Made by a program: the position numbers and the translations under genes. Of a stretch of DNA of 64,000 bases, positions 38,851 through 50,800 are shown piece after piece. A model generated the notes under the pieces. The model worked only from the letters and a program-made list of their open reading frames with translations, did no database searches and was not told the DNA's origin. The DNA comes from Astragalus membranaceus. Lineage: Eukaryota; Streptophyta; Magnoliopsida; Fabales; Fabaceae. The stretch lies in assembly GCA_039519185.1 (NCBI GenBank), contig CM076848.1, positions 56,012,778 through 56,076,777 on the forward strand, given 5' to 3'. Within the stretch, counting starts at the first letter, position 1. The number at the start of each line of letters is the position of its first letter.

Positions 38851-41800
38851 TATCCCTTCGAATTTTCATTGTAGGTGTCAACAGCCCATTCTCAATCTGT
38901 CATTATAGCAAAAGATTAACCAAAAATATCAATTCTGTTATGTAAATAATATAAAGATAGTATCTATATGATGTTTAATCTAACCGTGAAGGGATCATTT
39001 ACGAGAAGGATTGGGCCAATTTGAAATGAAGACTTCGATGTCCTGCATGATAATGGGGAAAGATCCAATTTTCAGATAAAAATATTTGATCTGTTTCCAA
39101 TTCACAACATCCCTGACAATGTGTTTATTTTCACTCTTAAAACATCTTAATCAATAGTAGTAACATTAATTTTTTATCTTCCAGGCTCATAAACCTCAAA
39201 TAAATTTAATTATCTATTATAACTAGTACTATACCCGTGCCTCCGCACGGGCCGATCGCGTTACGTCATACGATTACCTCAAATAGAAACGTTAGTTTGA
39301 AATCTCATTAATGTAAAATCAATTGTAAAATATAGATGATGACTTGCATACGGACAGGTGCTGTCGTGTTCTTTTTAGGAATGAATTTAGACAGTATTTA
39401 AATTGTCTGAACATTACCCCGTGAAAATAAAGAAAAATTTAAAGTAGATAAAAAAGGAGTTTCAAATAAAAAATTGATAAATATTAAAACTAAAAATGTA
39501 AAAGTATCATTTAAAAACAATATGTGCATTTATCCCGTGTGTTTTTATATATCAGTGTTGTTATCCCATGTTTTTTTATATATCAGAGCAACTATTCCGT
39601 GTTTTTATATATATCATTGCAATTATCCCCGTATTTTTTTATATATCAGTGCAGTTGTCCAGTGTTGTTTTATGTATCAGTGCAGTTATCTCATAGTTTC
39701 AATTGATTATTTGAGTTGATTAGTAGATTATTGTAGATAGTGAAAGATAGATGGTAGATTATCAATAACAAATATTTATCCTGTGTTTTTTTATATATCA
39801 GTAACAATTATTTGTCCTTTTTTAGGTTTTAAATATTAATCAGTTTAAATAGTCATTAAGCCTTCTTGTGTGTTTAGATAGTTGTTTTCAAAAACTATAA
39901 TTATCGATGGCAAATATTAATCCCGTGTTTTTTTATATATCACTGCAGTTATCTCCGTGTTTTTTATATATCCGTGCAGTTATCTAGTAGTTTCAATTGA
40001 TTATTTTAGTTGATAGTAGATTACAGTAGATAGTAAATTTTTTAGATAGTAGATTATCAATAAGAAATAATTGTTTTAAATATTAATTAGTAATTTAAAT
40101 AGTCATTAAGTATGCTTATTTTTTAGATAGTAGGTTTGTAGTAGTAGGTTTCAAAAAATTTAATTATCAATGACAAATATTAATCTCGTGTTTTTTTATA
40201 TATCAGTGCAGTTATCTCGTAGTTTCAATTAATTATTTTAGTTGATTAATAGATTATAGTAGATAATAAAAGAGAGATAGTAGATTATGAATAAGAAATA
40301 TTTATTTTAAATATTAATCGGTAGTTTAAATACTCTTTAAATATTATTGTTTTTTAGATAGTAGGTTTATAGTAGTCTTCAAAAAATTTAATTATCAATG
40401 ACAAATATTAATCATGTGTCTTTTTATATATTTGTGTAGTTATCCCGTGTATTTTTATATATCATTGCAGTTATCTCACAGTTTCAATTGATTATTTGAG
40501 TTGATTAGTAGATTATTGCAGTTATCCCGTATTTTTATATTAGATTATTTGAGTTGATTACTAGATTATAGTAGATTATAGTAGATTATTGCAGTTATCA
40601 CGTGTTTTTTTAGATAGTAGTTTTATTGTAGTTTTCCAAAATTATAATTATCAATGGTAAATATTAATTATAAATTGTCAAAAAAAATTATAAATATCAA
40701 TGGTAAATATTAATCCCGTGTTTTTTTTATATCACTGCAGTTATACCGTGTTTTTTATTTATCAGTGCAGTTATCTCGTAGTTTCAATTGATTATTTTAG
40801 TTGATTAGTAGATTATAGTAGATAATAAAAGTTAGATATTAGATTATCAATAAGAGATATTTGTTTTAAATATTAATTACTAATTTAAATAGTCATTAAG
40901 TCTTCTTGTTTTTTAGATAGTAGGTTTATAGTAGTAGTCTTCAAAAATTTTAATTAAAGTAGTGTTTGTATAAATTTAGAAATTTAGTTAAAAGAATTAA
41001 AGTGAAGTGATAAGAGAAAGAAAATAATTATTTATGGGAAAAGTAAAGTAAAAAGAAAAAAAAAGGAAGAAATAGAGTGTAAAAGAATAGTGAAAAGGAG
41101 AAAAGAGAGTGTAAGAAAAAAGAGAAAAAAAGGAAGAAAGGGAGTGTAAGAGAAAAGTGAAAAGTAAGAAAGAGAGTGTAAGAATAAATAGAAAAAAAAG
41201 AAGAAATAGAGTGTAATGATATTATTACCCTCAAAAATTTGAGGTGTCTTTTAGATAGAATGAGGGTATTGGTAAAATCATATATGGTGAATTTGTATAA
41301 ATCTATATAAAAAATTGCTCCTTGTAAACACAGAAACCCTAACATAGCATCTATAAATGCATAGAATTTCTCTGGCATTCATTACAACAAGCAGAAGTGA
41401 GACAAGGTCTTACCAGGTCCTTAGTTCTTTATATATTAGGCTGGTCACTTTTTCCTGACTGACATCTGAAGTATCGGAATTAATTGACAATTTCCTTGCT
41501 GCCTTTAAGACTTCATCTTTGTTAGGAACAATTACAGCTCCTAGACGTCGCTTATCCTTGCATTTTGCAATATCTTTTATCTAAGATACAGTTCATATGT
41601 AGGCCTCGAAACTTAAAATTTTAAAGACATCAGGATTTAAATTCACCTGGCCAATGACAACAATTTGTTGTATGAGGCTACTCCTCATCGCAGCTTCTTC
41701 AAGTTCTGCCGGTTCAACATTTTCACCTTCTCTTATTGAAACACATGATTAGTAATTGCACAAGGGGTGAAACCCATGATCAACAAGCTTTTTGTGCATA

Positions 41801-44800
41801 GATAAATAAGGGTCAAAAAATTGAAAATAATCCTTGAAGCCTCACGAAAAACATACGACAACTAAGAAAGCCTTTAGTTAATGTTGCAGTCTCACAAGCT
41901 ACTTTTTTGGGGTTGAATAAGGCCCAAACCCAAGATCCATTGGCTGCCCGTGATGTCCAGTCCTGCAAACTTCACGCTCCAGATCTCTAGTCATAGGCGT
42001 GGGGCGTAGAAGTCTCACATTGGATAGTGATATCGTCAATAAGTAGTGGTTATAATTGGAGGGTGACCCTCACCCCACAAAGGCACAAACTAGCTTTTGA
42101 GGTTGAGTTAGACCCAAACCCAAAATCTAATAGTTAATTGCAAAAGATTGAATGAAATCATAAAATTCATTACAGCATTTATAGGATTGAAAAAAATTAT
42201 AAGCCACACACAATACAACATACAGAGAGGGTTGGGGAAATTACTTATGGGATTCAAATATCAACAGACAAACTTCTGCTCTACCTGTTGAAAGCACAAT
42301 GGTGTCTTTAGCACGACCTTCAACAACAATCACACCACCAGAGTTACGGCTCCGCCCAGTTGAATGGTTGGGGACAATCCAACCGATGTCACCAGTATTC
42401 AGCCAGCCATCCCTATCTAAGATCTGATTTGTAGCTGAGGGATTCTGATACAATAATAAGACATGTAACTGACCCAACTTGATCGAGCATTTGTCAACAA
42501 TACCCCATGACGTGAATGTGAAATGAGCTCTTAAGCAAGCAACAATTTTGACTGCTATGATCATTACACAAGTTGCTAGTAAATTGGAGATGATATGACA
42601 ACAGAATTCTTCATCTCAAGATACTCACAGAGCACCTAATAATGAAACTTTTACAAGCCCTTGCCACAATTTTCAATGAAGCATACAATCAAATATTCAT
42701 AGATGAATAAAACTATAATTCCAGTGTAAAGGAGCTATTTTGGAAAGTCTGAAATATAACAGTAATATACATGCTTCCCTATCTGCCATAATTTGTCCAA
42801 CAAAATTGTTACACACACACACACTCACACTGTTATACACCCATACATGTGAAAACAACACAAGTTTGCATTTTGACAAAGTGATTACCTTGTAGTATCC
42901 CCTCATTATTTGCGGGCCCCTGACTTTCACAGTTCCCTTCGAACCTGGTGAAAGAACTTCACCTGTTTCAGAATCTACAACTTTGAATTCTGTATGTTTA
43001 ATTGGAAGCCCAACAGATCCAATAACCTTCAGAAGATTGCATTTGTAAATTTTTCAGATAAAAGCACTCTTCGCAGTCTCAAGTTAGGAACCAACTTAAA
43101 GAATGCAAATTATGTAACTATTACAAATAACAAAATTTTACACCGAGCTTGTTATTAAAACATTTTTATGTCTTTTGAAAAGTCTACTGATAAATATCCA
43201 AGCCCTTGGGGAACCTCCCTTAAAAGCTAGCTATCAAGGGGAAAAAATCAAGCCACTTAACCAAGCATCCCTTACCGTTCGATGTGGGACTTGAGCACCC
43301 CATACTACCAGAGTCCCCCTATAATCCACACTTTGTTTTATATAACTCTCACTTAGACCTTCGTTTTCTTAACATAAATGTTAGAATGTCTGTAATGATT
43401 TGCCATATCAATTAGGTTTAATTAGTATCAATTAGGTTTTATTAGTATTAATTGTAATTGATTCCTATTTACATTATAAATAGATATGAATGTGCTCTAT
43501 TGTTGACACACAAAGACATACAAATTCAACAATAACCAAATAATTGTTTTTTTCCAATTCTTTCTTTTCTTTTCCTTTAGAGGGAGAGAAAATAGTAGGA
43601 GCTCAATAATATAGTTAAATAGTTAGAAAAATGATATGTTTAACCATTCATTATGAATAGAGTAACAAGATACCGAAAAGGATAAAAAATATGTATGAAA
43701 TTGAAATAATAGTTGGCTTACATTTCAACAAAGTAATCTTATGAAGTTTATAATATCTGACTTACATCACAACCAAGTCGCCGAACAGCAATAACTGGTG
43801 AAGTTTCTGTTAAACCATATCCATTCTGCAAGTTCAAACCAATAACCTGCATATTATTTATATAAAAAATGGTGAGAAGAATGTCAAAAGAAAATTCCCG
43901 CTTGAGAGTAACAAACATGAGAAATATTAAACCTCAAAAAACTTATCGACATGAGAAGGTAAGCTACCACCACCACTTATTGCAGCCTGCAGAGTGGAGA
44001 AGGTTTTGCTTATTGTGAGCCGAGATTGATATATTTCCAAAATCATAAAGTAAAGAGTACAACACCTTTGATACTCCAATAGCTGAATGGATTTTACCGT
44101 AGACCAGTTTGCTTGCCAGCATGTGAACTGGAAATAATATTGTGGATATAGCTCTTGCCCATAACCACTCCAATGTTGAATATAGATAGGAAGATGACTT
44201 CTGATTCTTAGGTAAACATTTACCCTACAAAAATATTCAACATTTGTCATCTTTGGTCAGAGTTAGAATTACTACGTCCATGCACTTATATAATCTACTA
44301 GGAAAAAAAGCAGTGCCATTGTTGGAATAATGATTTTTGGAATGTCATTAACACTTGTATAAAGAGCTGATGGCTAGACCTCATAAATCCGCTTACACTC
44401 CATGTACTCTAAGCTGACCCTTATAAATGTGAGCGCGACAAGCTTTCTAATTAGGGAGCTTGTAGATATCTGCTTCTGAATCCCCCTACAGAGGAATCAA
44501 GAAACATAATAAATACAATGAACTATATTCATACAATTCATGGGAAAAGGAATTACCTGTACAATGTTTCATAAACTAAAGGAACAGAAACCAAAAAATG
44601 TGGCTGATAACGTCCCAAATCATCCTAGAACAAAATAAAGTACATGATATTACTAAATGAGGCAATGTGTGTTCCTTTATGGCACACCATACATAAAACA
44701 TGGGATTAAAGTAATAATACCTTCAAGTTTCTCATGTTAGTGTATACTTGTTTAACACCACGTGTGAAAACAAAATACTCACAAGCTCTTTCATATGCAT

Positions 44801-47800
44801 GCCAAGGAGGCAGCATACTTAGAATTCTATCCCCAACTTCAGAAGGTACAACGTCCGATAAGTTATGAATCTATAAATTCATTAGCAAATGATATACAAC
44901 ATCAATACTAAGAATCCAGCTCCAATTAATCAGTATTAGTTTTTTACACTCATCACAAAAATCGACACAAATTGTCTGAAAATAAATACCATTGCCCACA
45001 GTAAGTTTTAGGTTAGAGTTGCAATCAAACCTGATGCAAAAGGTTCTGATGGGTTAGCATAACACCTTTCGGATTTCCAGTAGTTCCACTAGTGTATACA
45101 AGAGTAGCAATGTCATCAGATTTTATTGCTTCAAACGTGTATTGTTGCCCTGCAATCACATTGTAGATGAGTCTTAGAGAACTTCGTTGCTGGTTTTTTT
45201 TGTCGGTAGATGGAGTGGCAAGTGCTACTTGAAACTCACACGCAACTTTGAGATCCCGGGTTCGAACCCGGGACATGATATCCAGCCTAAAAATTTTGGC
45301 ATTATACACGCATGTGCGAACAACAGTTCTTAAGTATATGTATATAATCTGCACTTGTAGAGAGGGTCCTGGTGACTTACTAGCATCATGGGAATGAAAC
45401 GATGCCCTGCGACTATCCCTTCCCAAATGTATGACTTCCATGAATGTAAATATTGGAACCTCCTTGTTCCCTTCACTAACCAGGCTCAATTTTTCTCCCC
45501 AAAGCAGAATAACAAATCTCATGGAAGCCTTCAAATACAACGGTTTTGCAATCTGATTAAACAACTCTGGATTGTCCACAGCTAGTGCAACACTAAATAA
45601 CAATTATAGAAGTTAGCTACGAATCCATTGAATCATTAATAGAATTATAGGAACAAGACATTTAAAAATAGTAAGAAAACATGACAATTGAAATGAAACA
45701 CACCATCTTAGTCCAAGAATATGTATGCTTAAACATTCTTGCTGTAATGTATTTGTTGAGATGTGGTGTAAATAGTAGATTTATTTATATGTGTATTCGG
45801 CCCAGGCCCGTTAGGTTTTCATATAGTATAGTCTATTTAAACACATTAGTGCTTGTACTCTTAACACACAACAACATATTCAGTTAATAAGACGGAACTA
45901 CAGCTACTCTGTAGTCGCAGACGTAGGCAAACATTGGCCGAACTGCGTGACCAATATCGTCTCTCTATTCTTCGTCTCTATTTAACATGGTATCAAAAGC
46001 TTATGATCACTGGGCCTGAAAACCTAGCCGTCGCGCCGTCACGCTATTGAACCCTAGCTGTCCCGTTGATTGTTCATCCTCAACGGCCCTAGGTGCTACG
46101 AAAGTCATACAGTCCCTTTCAGCCGTACGACGTCACTGTTCATCTCGTACGGAAATCACTATTCATCCGTACGGAAATCACTATTCATCCGTACGGAAAT
46201 CCCTGTTCATTCCGTACGACGTCGCTGTTTGTCCGTACAGTGTTGCTGTTCGCCCGTACGGCGTACTGTTCATTCGTGCCACGCCTTTCTACCGCTCCTC
46301 TCTGATTGTGGTTAGCCTTCCTATTATTGTCAAAAATGAGTTCAACTTCAGAAAATGACAAAAACAAATCTGAATCGACAGGTAAGAGTCTCGTGTCTTA
46401 TGCTTTCTCCGGCAATCCCTTTATAACAACGGAGAAACTCAATGGTGATAATTATTTGAATTGGTCTGCCTCTGTCAAAATGTGGTTTATGGGACAAAGG
46501 CTTTTAGATCACCTCACTAAGAATTCTACAGAGATTGGTAACGATTTGCGTGAAGATTGGAAACAAGCAGATTGTCAATTGGTCTCTCTTTTGTGGCAAT
46601 CCATTGAACCCTCGTTGTTGGTCCATTATCGTTCATACACCACTTGTTATGATATTTGGCAGAAGGCTAAGAATGTTTATTCTAATGATATCCAGCGTCT
46701 CTATGGTGTTATTCATAATTTAGCCACCCTTCAGATGACAGAAGATAACATCATGACATATGCTAATAAAGCCCAGTCAGCAGCAAATGAGTTCAAACTC
46801 CTTGTGACCGACAATGACCCGAAGAAGATGCTTGAAAAATTAGATAATGTGTGTATGATCTATGTTCTCCATGGTCTCCATCAAAAGTATGAGTCAGTAC
46901 GGAGCAACATTCTTTCTGCATCAGACATTCCCTCAACAGAGGATCTTATCAGGCGTCTCATACGTCTTCCTGGATTGGAAGGAACTGGAGGGAATGGATC
47001 TCAGACTAACATAGAATCTTCTGCTCTTGTTTCTAATTTTGCAGGTCGTGGGGGACGCGGTCGTGGTCGTGGGGGTGGTCGAGGAGGTCGTGTCGGAGGA
47101 CGTCCTCAGTGCACTTATTGTAAGAAACTTGGTCATACTGAAGACAAGTGTTATTCCCTTCATGGCTTTCCAGAGAAACCAGTATATGTGACTCAGGTTA
47201 ATGATTCTGAACAGAGAAGCACTAAACAAAATGTTCTTTCTGATGAGGAGTATAAGGCATTCCTGCAGTATAAGACTTCCCAGGCTTCATCATCAGCAAC
47301 AGTTGCTCATTCTGGTAATTCTACAGTCTGTTTCTCTCAATCATCACCTGTTGACTCCTGGATTATGGACACTGGAGCTTCCGATTGCGTGGCTGGTAAT
47401 CCATCTCTTTTATCCAAAATATCCCAACCTAACACCCCACATTATATTACCGTCGCCGACGGATCAAAAGTTATAGCTAGCGGCATTGGTAAAGCCACTC
47501 CTCTTCCATCCTTACCCCTTGACAATGTTCTACTTGTTCCCAATTGCCCATTTAATTTAATTTCAGTTAGTCGTCTGACTCGAAGCCTAAAATGTTCTGT
47601 AACTTTTGATGATGATTATTTTGTTATACAGGACCGGAGTACGAAGCGGACGATTGGTACAGGATATGAGTCACATGGACTTTACTACCTCCAGCCCATC
47701 CATCCTTCATCTACAATTGCCTCCACTTCTACTACAGAGTCCCCCAGTCTTCTTCATCGTCGGTTAGGTCATCCAAGTCTCAAGAAGTTCAAAGTTATGG

Positions 47801-50800
47801 TTCCTCATTTGTCTCATCTGCAGTCATTAGATTGTGAGTCTTGTCAGCTTGGGAAAACATGTTCGCTCCTCCTTCCCTAGCAGTACTCAGTCTCAAGCTC
47901 GTTCTCCTTTTGATGTTCTTCATTCAGATGTATGGGGACCGAGTCGAGTCGCTTCAGTTGTAGGACATAGATATTTTGTCACTTTTATTGATGAATTTTC
48001 TAGATGTACGTGGATCTACCTACTTAAGGATAGATCTGAACTTCTTGGTGTTTTTCAAAATTTCTTTAAGGAAATCAAAAATCAATTTGGTTGTTCTATT
48101 CGCACTTTACGCAGTGATAATGCGAAAGAATATTTTTCTACATCATTTAATTCTTTTATGGTTGAAAATGGCGTCATACATCAATCATCTTGTCCCCATA
48201 CCCCACAACAAAATGGGATTGCTGAACGTAAGAACCGTCATATAATTGAAACAGCACGCACCTTACTTATTCATGCTAATGTTCCTTTGAAGTTTTGGGG
48301 GGATGCTGTCCTCACTGCAGGGCACTTGATTAATAGAATGCCATCCTCTGCTATCCAGAATAGAGTTCCTCATTCCATATTGTTTCCCGATGAGCCCTTG
48401 TTCCGTATCTCTCCTCGAGTCTTCGGATCCACTTGTTTTATTCATGATCTTACTCCGGGACTTGATAAATTGTCTGCGCGTGCAGTTAAGTGTGTCTTCC
48501 TTGGCTATTCAAGAGTTCAAAAAGGATATCGATGCTACTGTCCCTCCACACATCGCTTCTACATGTCTGCTGATGTCACCTTCTTTGAGGATGCTCCCTT
48601 CTTTGCATCTCCCATTGAGTCTGAGTCTGTCTCTCAAGTATTACCTATTCCTAATATTGTCCCGGTAGTTCCTCTCCCACCCATCATTGACCAGATAGAT
48701 CACCCCTCTCCTACGGAAATTCCTAGTCCTTCTAGTCCCGCCCCCTTGCAAACTTATCAACGCCGTGCTCGTCTCCCTCCTGTCGACCCACCTCCTACCG
48801 AAGATCCTAGTGACTCATCTCCTGCCCCGATTCCCTCTTCTACTCCGGATCCGCCTCCCGAGTCAGAAGACCCTCCTATTGCAGTGCGTAAAGGTACACG
48901 TTCCACCCGTAACCCTCATCCTATTTATAATTTCCTCAGCTATCACCGCTTATCACCTTCGCATTATACATTTGTCTCTGCTATTTCTTCCATCACCATT
49001 CCCAAGTCCACGCAGGAAGCTCTTTCTCATTCAGGTTGGAGACAAGCTATGATTGATGAGATGACAGCCTTAGAATCTAACCAGACATGGACTCTTGTGC
49101 CGCCTCCTCCTGGTAAATCTATTGTTGGGTGTCGTTGGGTATATACTATCAAAGTTGGTCCAGACGGGAGTATTGATCGTCTGAAAGCACGCCTCGTTGC
49201 TAAGGGCTATACTCAGGTTTTTGGCCTTGATTACAGTGATACTTTCTCACCGGTGGCTAAAATGGCTTCTGTTCGTCTATTCCTTTCTATGGCTGCAATG
49301 CGACATTGGCCATTGTATCAACTAGACATCAAGAATGCGTTTCTCCATGGAGATCTAGAAGAAGAAGTTTATCTGGAGCAACCACCTGGTTTTGTTGCTC
49401 AGGGGGAGTGTCGTGGGTATGTCTGTCGACTTCACAAAGCCTTGTATGGTCTTAAACAATCCCCTCGAGCATGGTTTGGGAGATTCAGTAGTGTTGTTCA
49501 AGAGTATGGCATGATTCAGAGTGAAACTGACCACTCTGTCTTTTATAAGTTCTCCTCTCACAAATGTATTTATCTGGTTGTCTATGTCGATGATATTGTC
49601 ATTACAGGTAATGATCATGATGGGATTGCAGGACTTAAACAACATCTAGTCCACCACTTTCAGGTCAAAGATCTTGGAAAGTTACGTTACTTTCTTGGCA
49701 TTGAGGTAGCTCATTCTAAGGCAGGGATTGCTATTTCCCAGAGAAAGTATGCTTTGGATATTTTAGAAGAAACCAAAATGCTGGATTGCAAGCCAATTGA
49801 CTCTCCTATGGATCCTAATGTCAAGATCCTACCAGATCAGGGGGAGCCATTTTCAGATCCAGGAAGGTATAGGAGGCTAGTTGGAAAGTTAAATTACTTG
49901 ACCATGACGAGGCCAGATATTTCATATGCTGTTAGTGTGGTGAGTCAATTCCTAAATTCTCCTTGTGACAGTCATTGGGATGCCGTTGTTAGAATCCTGA
50001 GGTATATCAAGGGAGCTCCTGGAAAAGGTCTTGTTTACACGGATAGAGGTGATTCAAATATTGTCGCTTACACAGATGCTGATTGGGCTGGTTGCCCATT
50101 TGATAGAAGGTCCACATCTGGGTATTGTGTTCTTATTGGTGGAAATCTAATTTCATGGAAAAGTAAAAAGCAAAATGTTGTTGCCAGATCCAGTGCTGAG
50201 GCTGAATATCGGGCTATGGCTCTTACCACTCAGGAGCTCACGTGGCTGAAACATCTTCTCCAAGAGTTGCGTTTTTGTAAAATAGGCACTATGAGTCTCA
50301 TCTGTGATAATCAAGCAGCCCTACATATTGCGTCCAATCCAGTCTTTCATGAGCGAACCAAACACATTGAAGTTGATTGTCACTTTGTTCGTGAGAAGAT
50401 TGTGTCCGGCGACATTGCTACTTCATTTGTTGGTTCTAATGATCAATTGGCAGACATCTTCACAAAAGCTCTTCGAGGACCAAGGATAACTTACATATGT
50501 GACAAGCTGGATGCCTACAATCTATACGCTCCAGCTTGAGGGGGAGTGTTGAGATGTGGTGTAAATAGTAGATTTATTTATATGTGTATTCGGCCCAGGC
50601 CCGTTAGGTTTTCATATAGTATAGTCTATTTAAACACATTAGTGCTTGTACTCTTAACACACAACAACATATTCAGTTAATAAGACGGAACTACAGCTAC
50701 TCTGTAGTCGCAGACGTAGGCAAACATTGGCCGAACTGCGTGACCAATATCGTCTCTCTATTCTTCGTCTCTATTTAACAGTATTTAACAAACTCAGCCT

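Larger units (their letters stand above)
45754..50780 (+). mobile_element. Very young Ty1/copia element in intron 4 of synthetase copy 1, antisense to the gene
   Basis: Two 234-bp LTRs (45754-45987, 50547-50780) look identical base for base, and both GTATT duplications are perfect. An iMet-like primer site TGGTATCAAAAGC follows the 5' LTR and GAGGGGGAG precedes the 3' LTR. The coding region covers gag to RNase H but is split by a one-base shift at 47854-47857. The element lies head-on to the host gene and expands intron 4 to 5274 bp while leaving both flanking splice sites untouched. Confidence 0.96.

Noticed and set aside
41028..41378. Phe/Ser-rich 116-codon minus frame
   Set aside because: Translation of the purine-rich tandem repeat inside intron 16.
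45240..45290. Possible tRNA gene (perfect B box)
   Set aside because: No acceptor or anticodon stems can be formed around the palindromic B box, so a SINE-like relic is more likely.
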